Assembly (NCBI RefSeq): GCF_003144115.1
Contig: NW_020312012.1
Span: 1 to 64,000, forward strand
Direction: 5' to 3'
Origin: Tilletiopsis washingtonensis
Taxonomy: Eukaryota; Basidiomycota; Exobasidiomycetes; Entylomatales
DNA length: 64,000 nt
Under the pieces are notes generated by a model. That model was given only the letters and a program-made list of their open reading frames with translations, had not been told where the DNA came from and did not search any database. Below, one piece after another: positions 21,996 to 33,485 of the stretch (the stretch's first letter is position 1; every line of letters starts with the position of its first letter). The translations under genes were made by a program, and so were the position numbers.

Positions 21996-24584
21996 TCACT
22001 CGTAGCCGTCCAGCATGCCCTCGCCGTCGAGCGCCTTGCGGCCCTCGGCCGTGAGGCGCGGCCGGCCGTCGGAGATGTCGGCGTCGAAGAAGACGGGCAC
22101 AAAGCTGCGGCAGGGTCAGTGACGACGCACACCGGCAACGCCTGCACCGCACCACTCACGACTCGTCCTTGCGCTTGCGCTCCGCCGCCGTGTCGCGCTG
22201 CTTCTGCTCGATGTCCTGCTTGGCCTTCGTCGCGCCGCTGTAGTCCTTGGCGATGATGGCGTTGGTGACGGGCTCCCAGATCTTGCGCGACTCCATCTCC
22301 TGCTGCGCCTTGAGCGGGCGCACGACGCACTTGCTCGGCTCCAGCTCGTCGAGGTCGATCAGCAGGCGCGCGTCCTGTAGAGGCGTGAGCTTCGCGCGCA
22401 GCAGGGCGTGCCTGTGCTACACACCTTGTCGCCCTTGCGCTTCCACGTGATGGCACCCTTCCACGTGCCCTCGAGCGTCGCGACGACGCGGTCCTGCGGC
22501 ACGTCGCGGATGCGCTTGTACTCCTCGGCCGCCTGCCCCTTGCTCTCGTCGTACTCGTACACGACGGCCTCGAGCGCGTATTTGGCCTTCATCACCCAGC
22601 TCTGCCACGGCGCGTCAGCTGACGGCCACTGCAAGCCGTGTCACGCTAGCACGCACCTCATCCTTGTACTCGACGAGCGTGCGCAGCCGCGGGCCCTGGC
22701 CCTCGGCCTCCTCGCCCTCGCGCCGGCCGCCGCGGCAGGTGATGCTCGTCGTGTCGCAGATGGCCACCCAGAGCGAGCCGCGCAGCAGGCCGTTGACGCT
22801 GGCCGTCGGGTGGGTAATCTGGTACTCCTCGCCCGCGGGCCCGCCGCGCGCGTTCTCGAGCAGCTTCACAAAGATGCCCTGGTTCTGCTCGCCCGAGAAG
22901 ATGCGCACCGCTGCAGGCACGCGCGTCAGCACAGGCATGACTTGCGATGCTCGCGCGCGCGCGACTCACCAGTGCCCGTGAACTTGGCGCTCAGCTGATC
23001 CACGCCGCACAGCTGCACGCCGGCCTGCTTGCACTCGACGAAGAAGCTCGAGATCGGCGGGTGGTGCGAGACCTGCTCGGTGAGGAACGTGATGCGCCGC
23101 TTGCCCGCCTCGAGCTGCGGCAGCGCCTCGGCCTCGCTGTGCGTCGTCTTGAACGAGCCGGCCTGCGACGCCGCGTCGTCGAACTCATCCTCGTCCTCGC
23201 CGTCCGTCGAGCGGCCCTCGGGTATCCGCGCCGGCACGGCAGTGGCCTGCGCCTGCGTCTTCTCCACTGCCGGCGTGGCAGCCGGCGTGGCCGCCGCCGA
23301 GCCGGCATCGCCGCCGCCGCTGCGGTGGCTGCGGCCGAGCAGCTTGCTGAGGCCCTTCTTGGCCTTGTGCGCCACATCCTCCGTCGTGCTCGTGCTCGTC
23401 GTCGTCGCGGCGCTCGCCGTGCTGACGCCGCGCACCGAACCTGGCCGGCTGAGCTTGCCGGCGCTCGACGCCGCGCTGCTGGGCGGCACGGCACCCTCGG
23501 CCGACGTGCGGGCCGACGTCCGTGCGGGCGCCTCGACGGGCGCAGCTGCTGCCTGCTGCTGGCGTGCCGCCTTGCCGCTCAGCTTCTTCTTGGGCCCGCC
23601 CGCCGCGGCCGAGCCTGAGGAGGCCTGCTGCAGCGGCCGCGGGTCGGCAACGCGCAGCGCCATGCGCGGCAGCAGGTCGCCCTCCTCGGTCAGCGCCGGC
23701 GGCTCGACGTCCCAGTGACACCGGAAGTGCTCGCCCTGCGCAGAGGCGCTCAGCCGCGAGCTCGTCTAGCGTGCACGCGCTACTTACGAGGATGGAGTTG
23801 TAGGGCTTGCAGATCTTGCCGTGCTGCAGGAGAGGCATCAGCGCAGGAGCGGCAGGGCATGCGCTGCTGCACTCACGACAAACTTGAGCTCCTTGGTGAA
23901 GGTGAAGCGCAGCGCCGCGAGCATGCGGTCGAGCGGGTCCTCGGACTCGGCGATGCTGTGGAGGCGCTCGCGTAAGCGCCAGGAGCGTGCGCTAGATGCA
24001 GCACACGTACGTGGTGAAGAGGTCGCCGCGGTCTGGTGCGCAGCGCATATGTGAGCACGGCACGGGCACGGCAGCGCAGTGCGGCGCACTCACCGAGGTA
24101 GTTCCAGTACTCGAGGTTTGGCACCGGCTCAAGCAGGTTCGCCGGCAGCGAGAGGCGGCTGCAGCGGCGTCAGCACGGGGCAGGGCATGTGCGCAGAGTG
24201 AGAGCAGGCCTGCAGTGCACCGAGGCGTGCACTGGCGGCACACCGCTTGCCACACCGACGCATACACCTCGCTGCTGCTCCTCGGCCCTGCCTGCCGCCA
24301 AGCGCCTCTCCTCGCGCCTGCAGCGCTGCGCCTGCTCTCGCGGCGCCTCGCCGTGCCACTTACATGGCGGCAATGTCCTTGACGCCGACCATGCGCTTGA
24401 GGATGCCCATGAGCGTCTTGAGCTTGCTGCTGTCGCTGTTGTCGCCGCCGCCCGCGGCGCTGAGCTCCTCCTCGTCGGTCATCTGCACGGCCTCGGGCGC
24501 GGCGGCGAGCTCGTCGGCGCTGGCGGCGGAGCCGGGCGCTGCGTCGGGCGCCGCGGCAGCAGCGGGTGCGGCGTCGGCAGGCAT
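21996..24584 (-). CDS. Oxysterol-binding protein (Osh/Kes1 family)
   Basis: Ten exons (24584-24364, 24158-24094, 24032-24011, 23955-23877, 23823-23788, 23735-22970, 22910-22657, 22601-22425, 22374-22160, 22104-21996) give 647 residues. The lid and core of the sterol/PI4P-transfer domain are clear: RLSLPANLLEPVPNLEYWNY, ALRFTFTKELKFVHGKICKP, GEHFRCHWDVEPP, the signature EQVSHHPPIS (about residue 360), EEYQITHPTASVNGLLRG and YKDESWVMKAKYALE. No PH or ankyrin domain precedes it, so it is a short, Kes1-like lipid exchanger acting at ER, Golgi or plasma-membrane contacts. A disordered Ala/Ser/Thr insert of about 150 residues splits the domain before the HHPP motif. Exon 3 is only 22 nt. The exon 7/8 acceptor at 22602 restores the family KDESW sequence. 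Confidence 0.93.
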
Positions 24585-26173
24585 GGCGGGTGCGGGGGGT
24601 GAGGTGGTGGTGCGGTGGATGGCCTGAGCGAGGGATGTGCGCGAGCAGAGCAGCGAGGCGACGCAGGCGAGCAGCTCGCAGGCGCAGCCGCAGCCGACGG
24701 CGAGGCCCGGCAGCCGGCGGCGATGCGGAGATGCGCGGCACGCCGCCCGCCAGCAGCGCAAGGCGCCGCCAGCGTGTGGAGTGCACAGGCGCGCGCGCCC
24801 AGCAGCGCCGCTCCTCAGCCTCGCAGCACGCCGCCAGAGACACCCGTGCCACCTTGAACAGCACAGCATCACCACAGCTCAAGCCTCCATCTTTGGCTAT
24901 CTCGCCTCGGGACGTCCAGGCGATGGCGGCGCGAGGCTGCCACGCGCCCGGCCGTCTCCGCGCGCCGAGATGTTGCGTCTGCGGGCGGCGGCGTCGCGCG
25001 TCATCAGCCGCTGCGCCGACGCTCGCCGCTGCTTGCAAGCTGCCCGCCGGCCGCGCGTGGCGCTGCGCCCTCCGCCGCCCCGGCTTTGCTCCTCGGCACA
25101 CCGCCGGTGTCAGCGCGGCGCGGCGCCCTGCCGCGGCCCAGCTCTCGCTCTCCACACCTGCGTGGAGAGCAAGCCCTCCTCGTCCTCTCCTCCGCAGCAC
25201 CACGAGCATCCTCTCAAGCAGCCGTCAGCCGAGATGCAGCATCTCGCAGTGCCGAGAGAAGCAAGCGCTCTCTTCGTCGTTCTTGCGATGCTGATGCGCT
25301 GGCGGCGCCCCTTCGCCGGCGAGTGCGGCGTCTATGCGCTGGGCGGTGGAGGCACGTGGCCAGCACGCCGGCGCACGGAGGCTCGCGGCCCCTGAGCGCG
25401 GCCAGTCGAGAGCGCTTGAGCAGCAGCAGGCTGCACACCATCGCCTCTTCGTCTCTCGCTCGACAGCACGCAGCGAGCGGGTAGCAGAAGGCAGAACGAA
25501 GCCTCGCCCAGCGAGCATGGTGGGGCAAAGGCTGCGTTTTGGGCGTGCGATGAGCGCCTGCACCTGCTGGCCGGCCTGCTGGGAGCGACGTCGGCGGCAG
25601 CATCGGCGCACAGACCACCCCGCTCGCGACGAGAGGCCAGCGCGCCCGGCACGGCCAGCGTACAGCGGGTCAGGCCAAGCAGAAGAAGCGAGCTGTGACC
25701 TCGCAGAGCGGTCGTGCGGACGTCAGGCTCCTCTCGAGCTCCGAGCTGCGCCCTCTGAGAGCCGGCCACGCCGTGAACCGGCCTCATCTCGCCGTCTTCC
25801 TTCTCGCTGTCACGCCCAGCCACGGCACAGGCAGCAGCTCGCGCGGCCCTGCTGAGGCTCTTGCAGCTCTGTCGGTGCCGCCTACGCTCCCGCCACGACG
25901 GGCCCGGGGGCACGGCACCGCCATGCCCCGAGGGCGGCTGCACGTGACCGGGCCGAACCCTGGCGCACGTTCGCGCGCCCGTGCGAGAAAATCGTGGTTC
26001 GAGCGCAGCTGGAAGATGCAGAAGCGGGCTGCCAGCACACACAGGCGAGGTGCCGGGGCGGTCTTCGGGTGCGGCGCTCGCTCGGCAGCGCGAGAAGCGC
26101 ATCTTCCAGCGCACGCCACGCCGCCGCGCCTCACCCTTCCCACCCACCACATCCCACAACACCCCTGCCCATC
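24585..26173. other. Divergent intergenic region, OSBP and SAHH promoters
   Basis: This 1.59-kb stretch lies between two divergent genes. Open frames through it (for example minus 26162-25332) are low-complexity and unconvincing. It contains a CACGTGAC element 233 bases before the SAHH start. Nothing else is recognised. Confidence 0.5.
25941..25948 (+). promoter_or_regulatory. CACGTGAC element upstream of SAHH
   Basis: CACGTGAC contains the E-box core bound by Cbf1-type bHLH factors, which in yeasts control sulfur-amino-acid genes. Its place before a methyl-cycle enzyme gene makes it a plausible site. Binding is inferred. Confidence 0.4.
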
Positions 26174-27156
26174 ATGTCCAACAACTACAAGGTGTGTGCC
26201 GCTGCAGCATGCTTGCACCGTGCCGCCACTCACCCGCCGCGCAGGTCGCCGACATCTCGCTTGCCGCCTTCGGCCGCAAGGAGATCGAGATCGCCGAGGT
26301 GCGTTGCACCACACACCCTGCCGCGCCGCACTTCACTCACATCTCCACCAGGCCGAGATGCCCGGCCTCATCGCCCTGCGCACCAAGTACGGCGCCGAGA
26401 AGCCGCTTGCGGGCGCGCGCATCGCCGGCTGCCTGCACATGACGATCCAGACGGCCGTGCTCATCGAGACGCTCGTCGCCCTCGGCGCCCAGGTCACCTG
26501 GTCCTCGTGCAACATCTTCAGCACGCAGGACCACGCCGCCGCCGCCATTGCCGCGACGGGCGTGCCCGTCTTTGCCTGGAAGGGCGAGACGGAGGAGGAG
26601 TACCAGTGGTGCATCCAGCAGACGCTCAAGGCGTTCCCCGACGGCAAGGCGCTCAACATGATCCTCGACGACGGCGGCGACCTCACGTGGATGATCCACG
26701 AGAAGTACCCCGAGCTGCTCGCCGACATCAAGGGCGTTTCCGAGGAGACGACGACCGGCGTGCACCACCTCTACACGGCCATGAAGCGCGGCACGCTCAA
26801 GATCCCCGCCATCAACGTCAACGACTGCGTGACGAAGAGCAAGTTCGACAACTACTACGGCTGCCGCGAGTCGCTCGTCGACGGCATCAAGCGCGCCACG
26901 GACGTGATGCTCGGCGGCAAGGTCGCCATCGTCGCCGGCTTCGGCGACGTCGGCAAGGGCTGCGCCGAGTCGCTGCGCGGCTACGGCGCGCGCGTCATCG
27001 TCACCGAGATCGACCCCATCAACGCGCTGCAGGCCGCCATGGCCGGCTACGAGGTCAACACGATGGACGACTGCGCCTCGATTGCCAACATCTTCGTCAC
27101 CACGACGGGCTGCCGCGACATCATCACCGCCAAGCACTTCGAGGCCATGCAGGAGG

Positions 27157-27189
<33 letters not shown>

Positions 27190-27590
27190 TTGAGATCGAT
27201 GTCGCCTGGCTCAAGGCCAACGCCAAGGAGTGCATCAACATCAAGCCGCAGGTCGACCGCTACACGCTCGCCAACGGCCGCCACATCATCCTCCTCGCCG
27301 ACGGCCGCCTCGTGAACCTCGGCTGCGGCACGGGCCACCCGTCGTTCATCATGAGCTTCTCGTTCGTCGCGCAGACGCTCGCGCAGATCGAGCTCTGGGC
27401 CAACAACACCGACAACAAGGTGTACGAGCAGGGCAAGGTGTACTTCCTCTCCAAGGAGCGCGACGAGGAGAACGCGACGGCGCACCTGCAGAAGCTCAAC
27501 GTCAAGCTCACCAAGATGACGCAGGTGCAGGCCGACTACCTCGACCTCCCGCTCGCGGGCCCCTTCAAGGCCGGCCACTACCGCTACTAA
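26174..27590 (+). CDS. SAH1: S-adenosylhomocysteinase (SAHH)
   Basis: Three exons, 26174-26191, 26245-26298 and 26352-27590, give 436 residues, the usual length. It starts [20 protein letters not shown] and ends in the family tail (FKAGHYRY). The substrate site ([29 protein letters not shown]) and the NAD-binding glycine loop GFGDVGKG are intact. The enzyme reversibly hydrolyses S-adenosylhomocysteine to adenosine and homocysteine in the cytosol, relieving product inhibition of methyltransferases. Both introns fall near the 5' end, common in highly expressed fungal genes. The third exon is strongly biased to C-ending codons. It converges on the next gene with about 300 bases between the stops. 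Confidence 0.98.
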
Positions 27591-27888
27591 GCGCGTCGCC
27601 GCCGCCCCCGCCTGCAACGCCGTGTGTCCGCGCGCGAGCGGCCCCGTCTTTTCAACACCAGACGGATGTCCCGTGCGCCTGACCTAGTTGCGCCATATTC
27701 CCCGTCGTGGCCACGTCTCTCTCTCATCGTTCCTTTATCATCGTTCCGCGATTCTTCCCGTCATCACTCATCCTGCATGTATCACCAGCACACGCTTCTC
27801 AACAAGGCGCATTCATTGTCTACGGGGTATCGTGAGGCAGAGAGGCGTGGAGCGAGGCGTGGGTATGCAAGCGTCGAGCGGCGAGTGC

Positions 27889-29603
27889 CTAGATCGGTGG
27901 GCCGGAGGAGGGAATATGCCGGCGGGGCACGGCCTTGCGCGTGACGCTGTGCTGGGCACGCTCGGACGGCAGTGCCGGCGCCGAGGCCCACTCGGATGCC
28001 CACTGCTTGGCGACGGGCAGCACCGGGGCGTCGTCGCGCGTGTGCTCGATGTCGGCACGCACGATGCGCGTGCCGCCGGGCACGTATGCTGGCAGCGGCG
28101 GCGCGCCGACGAAGATCAGCTGGTCGTCATCGTCGTCGTCGTCGTCCGGGTTCGCTACGTCCGCCGAGGCGTAGTGCGACTGCGCCGAGAAGGCCGAGGC
28201 GGCGCCGGGCGAGGGTGCGACGCGCATGTGTGGAGCCTTGGGCAGCGGCGGCGCGGCGTTCTTGCGGGCCTTGGGAGCGGCGCCGAGACGCAGCTCGCGA
28301 AGGTGACGCGAGAGGACGAGGCTGCGGCGGCGCACCGCTGCGGTGCCTCGGGCAGCGATCTCGCGCGCGCCGCTGAGGCCACCTGCGGCAGCACGGCGCT
28401 TCTTGGAGCTGGCGCTGTGCGTGCTGCGCCGCCACGGCTCAAGATCGGCATTGGCGCCGGCCTGGGCGCGCGCCACGGTGCCGGCGTCGGCGGCGGCACC
28501 CTGCGTGGGCGCGGCCGGCTTGCTTGCCGATGTGCTCGGCTGCTGGCGCTGCGCCAGCTCGGCCTGTTGCTGCCGCGCCATCTCGGCGGTGCGTGGGAAG
28601 GGCAGGCCGTGCGCCTCGTTCCACTCGGACGCATCGCTGAGGCCGCGCTCCAGGTCCTTGTCCGCCGCCGCCTCCTGGGCGTCGTCGAGGGCCATGAGCT
28701 CGCGCAGCTCGCGCACGCGGCGCTCGCGCGCCTCCTCCTCGCGCTCGGCACGCAGATTGGCCTCACGCGCACGCTGGCGCAGCAGCTCGGCGTGCGAGAC
28801 GGTCTCGAGCGAGGGAAACGAGTTGAGCTCGCGCGTCGTCACCGGCGGCGCGGCAGCGGATGCCTTGCGGGGTGTGACCGGCTTGCGGCGCAGCTTGTCG
28901 ACGGCCGAGGCGCCGAGGTTCGCCAGACTGCTCATCGCAGGCGGCGTCGTTCGAGGCTTGGGCGCAGCGACCCGCTTGCGCCGGCTTGCGAGGATGGAGC
29001 GCATGTCGCGGCCGGGAGCGCGGAAGATCATGCCGGACACGACGTTGAAGAAGCCGCAGAAGAAGAGGAGCCAGGCAGAGACGAGCGGGAAGAGCCAGAG
29101 ATACGTGGAGAGCAGCGAGGCACCGATCTGGAGAGCGCTTGTCAGCAATGACTCGCTTGCCGTCGCGTTGGCACGCACCATCATCTGCACAAGTCCGAGA
29201 GGCGCAGTCGAGAAGCCGCTGCCGAGGATGGGAACGTTGTAGCTGAAGAAGCGCTCGGCAAGGCCGCCCCAGTTGATCTCTGTGCGCCAGCGTCAGCCTC
29301 CGACGAGCCCTCTCCCGCAAGCCACTCACCGGAGCAGAAGCAGGCAATGAGCAGCAGCAGCAGAAAGAAGCGCTGCAGCTGCACCCAGAAGAGGCCCCAG
29401 ACGTGCGTCGGCACGCTCGTGTCGCCAAAGTAGTCGCACTCCTCGAGCGCCTGCGTCCTCTCGTCGGCGCTGAGCGCCTTGATGGCGCGCGCATCGAGCA
29501 CCATGATGTCGATCACGGCCGCGAAGACGAGAATGAGGCTGCTGACGGAGACGAGGCGCAGGAAGTTGAGGCCGACGAAGCGGAGTGCCGAGGGTGCGAC
29601 CAT
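27889..29603 (-). CDS. Four-segment membrane protein with a long cytosolic tail
   Basis: Two exons, 29603-29330 and 29279-27889, give 554 residues. Four hydrophobic segments fill the first 170 residues: LRLVSVSSLILVFAAVIDIM, FFLLLLLIACFCS, LLTSALQIGASLLSTYLWLF and LVSAWLLFFCGFFNVVSGMI. The order, spacing and the closing GMIFRAPGRDMRSI recall an uncharacterised basidiomycete membrane family (annotated, as I remember it, as DUF7598); this was not checked. The remaining 380 residues are polar, with a charged coiled coil (REEEARERRVRELREL) and an acidic run of eight aspartates near the C-terminus. No function is known. It is divergent from eS26 and has a TATA-like box 139 nt upstream of its start. 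Confidence 0.75.
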
Positions 29604-29741
29604 GGTGCGAGCCAGCCTCCGGGGCGAGCGAGAATGCGCAAGGTGCGTGTCTTGCAGAAGAGAGCGTGGGTGCGTGCAGGGCGTGTAGGTCGAGGCGAGA
29701 AAGAGGCGATGCCGTCGCCTGCTCCACGACGGCGCCCGTCT

Positions 29742-29747
29742 TTATAT
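29742..29747 (-). promoter_or_regulatory. TATA-like box
   Basis: On the minus strand the sequence reads ACATATAAAGACG. TATAAA lies 139 nt upstream of the membrane-protein start. AT-rich words are scarce in this GC-rich DNA, so it stands out. Confidence 0.45.
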
Positions 29748-30420
29748 GTGTCGCGCGGGCCGGGGCAGGACAAGGAAGCAGCGGCACACTGCGCCGAGCC
29801 CTTGTCCTAGATGCTAGGGCTTGCGAGCGTAGAGTGAGCCGCAGACGAGCACAAAGGACGACGCGCGCTGCCGGCTGTCCGAGGTTGTCCGGCAGCGGGC
29901 GCGATGGACGAGCCCGCCGCGCCGGGCTCCTTTGTCCTCGCTGGGTGGTGGGTCGCGCCGCACGCACGCCGCGCCGCAAACGTCACCGCATGACCGGGGG
30001 CAGCGATGTCGACCGCTCATCGGGCGCATGACTCGTCCATTGTCTGCCTGCTGCTGCTTCACCGAGGGCGATGTGTGGCAGGCCAGATCGAGCAGGCTCG
30101 CTCGCCTTGAGGCGCACAGGCGTCGCGGCTCACGCTGCCGCAGGGCAGGTCCCTGCGCCTGCTCTGACCGCGGGACTTGCTGCGCCGACTAGCCACCATC
30201 TCGTGTGCCCTGCTGCAGAGCTTCATGCGTCGGGGCAGCCCTGTGCAACCGAGCTGAAGGGTGGCCTTGCGGTGGGGCGCTGCGGGGCGGCAGGGGCCGG
30301 GACGAAGGCGTGGGAACAGAGCCAGGCTGCGGCGCGCGCCGTGCCGCTGCGCCCAGCCGCCGCGCCGTCTGCGTCGCCGTGGTGGGGGGACGGGACCTCG
30401 GCTATAGCGCGAGAGCGCGC

Positions 30421-30434
30421 CACGTGACGCGCCC
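30421..30434 (+). promoter_or_regulatory. CACGTGACGCGCCC promoter element before eS26
   Basis: This 14-mer occurs identically at 42412-42425 before the La gene, and its first 12 bases occur inverted at 42802-42813. The core is a Cbf1/E-box motif. In some yeasts Cbf1 works with Tbf1 at ribosomal-protein promoters, which fits this position. Confidence 0.5.
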
Positions 30435-30570
30435 GTCCTGTCTTCGCGCGCGCGGCAGCGCTGCCCAGCGTCGCTCACGCAGCGCCGCCCACGCTCGATG
30501 ACTCACAGCGCGCCGCTCCTCGTCCGCCCACCGTCCGTCTCCACCACTTCCTCAACACCTCAAGCCCATC

Positions 30571-31461
30571 ATGTGCGTGCCGCCGCCGCGCCCGCCGTGC
30601 GCTGCATCGCTGACACGCCGTGCGCCACAGGACGAAGAAGAGAAGAAGTGAGTATCGGCGCGGCGGGCAGGGTGCGCCTCGGAGAGTGAGGCGCTGACCG
30701 TGCGTCTGCTGCGCAGATGGCGGCCGCTCCGGCAACAAGGGTCGCGGCAAGACGGCCAGCATCCGCTGCTCCAACTGCTCGCGCATGTGTGTGAGTAGCG
30801 CCGTGGTGCGGCAGGGCTGAGTGAGCGCATGCTCAATGGTGTCGTGCGCGCATGCAGCCCAAGGACAAGGCCATCAAGCGGTTCACGGTGCGCAACATCG
30901 TCGAGTCCGCGGCCGTCCGTGACCTGAGCGACGCCTCGGTGTACGCTGGTGAGTGCCATGGAGAGGAGCGCAAAGCGGAGGGAAAGCAAAGGAGGGCAAA
31001 AGGACGCGAGGCAGCACAGAGGCACGAGGAGAACGTTGGCAGGTCACCAGGCAGTGTGCAGGCAAGAAGAGGCGGTCAGGGCTGCGTAGGGCGTCAGGGC
31101 TACGTAGGGCGTCAGGTCGTCGGGACGGCATGCGCTTGCGGCACCGGCATGTGGCCGGACCGCGGCACGCACCGCCATGCCTCTGCGCATGCCCGCTGCG
31201 TCTGCTGCGCCTCGATGGCCATCGCCGCTGCACGCTCCCGAGCAGCGCTCATGCCACCGCCGCTCCGCAGAGTACGCGCTGCCCAAGCTGTACCTCAAGA
31301 TCCACTACTGCATCTCGTGCGCCATCCACGCCCACATTGTGCGCGTGCGCTCGCGCGAGGGCCGCCGCAACCGCGACCCGCCCGTGCGCGTGCGCTACAA
31401 CAAGGACGGCAAGAAGATCAACCCGGCCGTCGCGCAGGCCCAGGCTGCCGGTGCGCGCTAA
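30571..31461 (+). CDS. RPS26: 40S ribosomal protein eS26
   Basis: Five exons: 30571-30572, 30631-30647, 30717-30790, 30858-30948 and 31271-31461, giving 124 residues. The protein reads [17 protein letters not shown], then the zinc-binding [16 protein letters not shown] with CISC later, [10 protein letters not shown] and RVRSREGRR, all diagnostic of eS26. eS26 lies at the mRNA exit channel of the small subunit and contacts mRNA near the start codon. The start codon is split: AT ends exon 1 and G opens exon 2. No other ATG gives the conserved N-terminus. Intron 4 (322 nt) is much longer than the rest and includes an 18-bp tandem repeat; no C/D-box snoRNA motifs were seen in it. Confidence 0.96.
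31074..31117. repeat. 18-bp tandem repeat in eS26 intron 4
   Basis: Two and a half copies of an 18-bp unit (GCGTCAGGGCTRCGTAGG) lie in the enlarged fourth intron. Confidence 0.8.
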
Positions 31462-33485
31462 AAAGGGGGCTGGCGTTGCGATTCCTCGCGCTCCCCGTCA
31501 CTCTTTTGTCCATTCACGCGCACCACATGCATCGACGGCTCTCACACACAATCTGATGTACCTCTAACCATGCGTGGCTGTGCGGTGAGCTTGCTTGCTG
31601 GTGAGGTGTCGTCGAGTGATGCGCGGCAGGTCATGCCACGGTGTCGTTGAGCTCAGCCAGGGGACAGCGAGGTACGGGACGGGACAGCGAGGCAGTAGCG
31701 GGACGCTCGGATCGCTGAGCGTCAGCGCATGACCGAGGGACCCTCTTGCTGCCGACGAGTTCCGCACTGCGCCTGCGTGGCCCTGTTCCGCGGTGCTCTC
31801 AGATCTCGTGCACAAGCGCTCAGCCTTGGCCTTCATACCGGGCCGAATTGTGTCCACTGCCAGCGCACTGCAGCGCGTATCAGAACGCACGACGCCCTGC
31901 GGCCAGTGCCGGCCAGCGAACCCGCCATGCCCGGCGCCGGGCCACGCCGCTGTGGAGCCGCGACGCCATGGGCCGCACGCCGCCGAGACTGCCGGGCGCC
32001 TTTGCGTGTGTACCGCTGCGCATGGGGCACGCTCGGCAGGCGCCAGCCGGCAAGGAGCGGACTGCGCCTCGTTGTGCGCTGTCTAGATTCGCATCTCACT
32101 CAGACTCAACTAGACACTGCAGCGCTACGGGTCGAGAGTGCGGGGAGCACTCGCTCGTCAGAGTCGCGCTGCCCTCATCACGCGGCAGCTTGCACGAGGC
32201 GCACGGCGGCCGGCCAATGGCAGCAGCGGCAGCGGGCCGCAGCGAGCAGCATGCTCCGCCCCGACGGCTGGCGAGCCAAGCGTCAGGGTCTTCGCAGAGG
32301 CGAGCGGAGCCGAGCCGAGGCGAGGCGGGACGGGACAAGTGGCGCCGCAAGCGCGAGACGGCAGAGAGGCAGCCGCCGCAGCGGCACCCAGCGCCTCCGC
32401 GGGGCGCCGCACGCCGCGCGCCGCGTGTCGCCGCTGGGGGCTGGCCCAGGGGCCGCCGCCGCTGGCACTCAGCACCCTTACCAGGCTCCTTCCTGACCCC
32501 CACCATCGCCGCCCCAAGGACCCTCGCTGTGCGCTGCGGCGCTCGGGCGCTCCTTCGCGACACCCGCTGCGCCGTGCTCGCCTTGCTCCTTCTCTTCGCG
32601 CCTCTTGCGTTCCCACAGCAAGCGCGGGCAAAGAGAGCGCACGCATGACAGCCCGGCGCTGCGGCGCTGCCCGGGCGACGGAGGACAGCCGGGTGCAAAT
32701 CAGTCGCATTCACGTCCTCGTCTCTTGCGACGTCTGCAATACATCTCGTTGAGCCCGCTGCGTTGCTAGTGACGCCGCGAGCGTCATGACGCTCCGTCTG
32801 CGCGACGCTGAATGCGTCCGAGGAGGCCGCGCTGACACATCGTGCGCTCGCGCCTGCGCCAGGCAGCCAGAGCTTGCTCCTGCCGCACCTCTGTCGCCCA
32901 GCACTCCAGTGCTGGAGCTGCGGCGCGCGTTGGGATGCTGTCATGGGCCAGGTGGCGCAGCAAGCCTCAGGTCGGCGTGGTCGTCCATGCGAGGCGGAAC
33001 GGCAGTGAAGCTGTCTCACGACGCCTCGCTGACGGCCGCACCGTGAGCGCTCCGCACCCTGAGGCTGCGTCACTTCTGGCACCAGGACTTGGCTGATGGA
33101 GCGGACTAACGCGGCGAGTAGCTTGCCACAGGCTCTGCATCTGCAAGTGAGGCCCAGTCCTGCCTCGCGGCACTCGACCAAAGCACCCAGCTTGCGAGCT
33201 CTGGCTGCACACACACGGACGCTGCTCAAGGGTGTTCGCAGCGGCTCCACCGTCGCAGAGTGTAGTAGCGACCAGATAGCACGCCTGCGGCTCGCGAGGA
33301 GCACCTCGCAGGACAGGCCTGCCTTGCGTGCCCGCATGCTGTGCACGCGCCGCCACGTGCTTCCAAGCAGCCAGACGCCGTCTCAATCACCTCGAAACAC
33401 CGGCTACTCATGCAGCGTCCTCCTTGCTGAGTTCATACTGTACATTCTATTGCGCCGCCTGCCCCCGTCCAGTCTGCGCCTCTGA
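31462..33485. other. Large intergenic region (2.0 kb)
   Basis: It lies between the convergent eS26 and PFK-2 genes. There is a short GGGACAGCGAGG direct repeat near 31660-31700. A minus-strand frame of 416 codons (33346-32096) crosses the region but is rich in Arg, Ala and Cys with no domain, so I do not call it. I found no tRNA, 5S or snRNA signature by eye. Confidence 0.45.

Larger units (their letters stand above)
29604..30570. other. Divergent promoter region, membrane protein gene and eS26
   Basis: No gene was recognised in this 970-bp stretch. It holds a TATA-like box serving the minus-strand gene and a CACGTGACGCGCCC element 150 bases before the eS26 start. Pyrimidine-rich sequence precedes the eS26 ATG. 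Confidence 0.55.

Noticed and set aside
22629-22656. A 28-nt intron in the OSBP gene
   Set aside because: It keeps frame but is too short to splice. The acceptor at 22602 gives a 55-nt intron and restores the family KDESW sequence.
25332-26162. Minus-strand open frame antisense to the SAHH promoter
   Set aside because: No domain and low-complexity; it overlaps the SAHH 5' exon region and lacks any supporting signal.
30949-31270. Possible snoRNA in eS26 intron 4
   Set aside because: No RUGAUGA/CUGA box pair or H/ACA layout was seen; the extra length is partly tandem repeat.
32096-33346. 416-codon minus-strand open frame between eS26 and PFK-2
   Set aside because: Composition (Arg, Ala, Cys, Ser) matches random GC-rich sequence and no motif was recognised.
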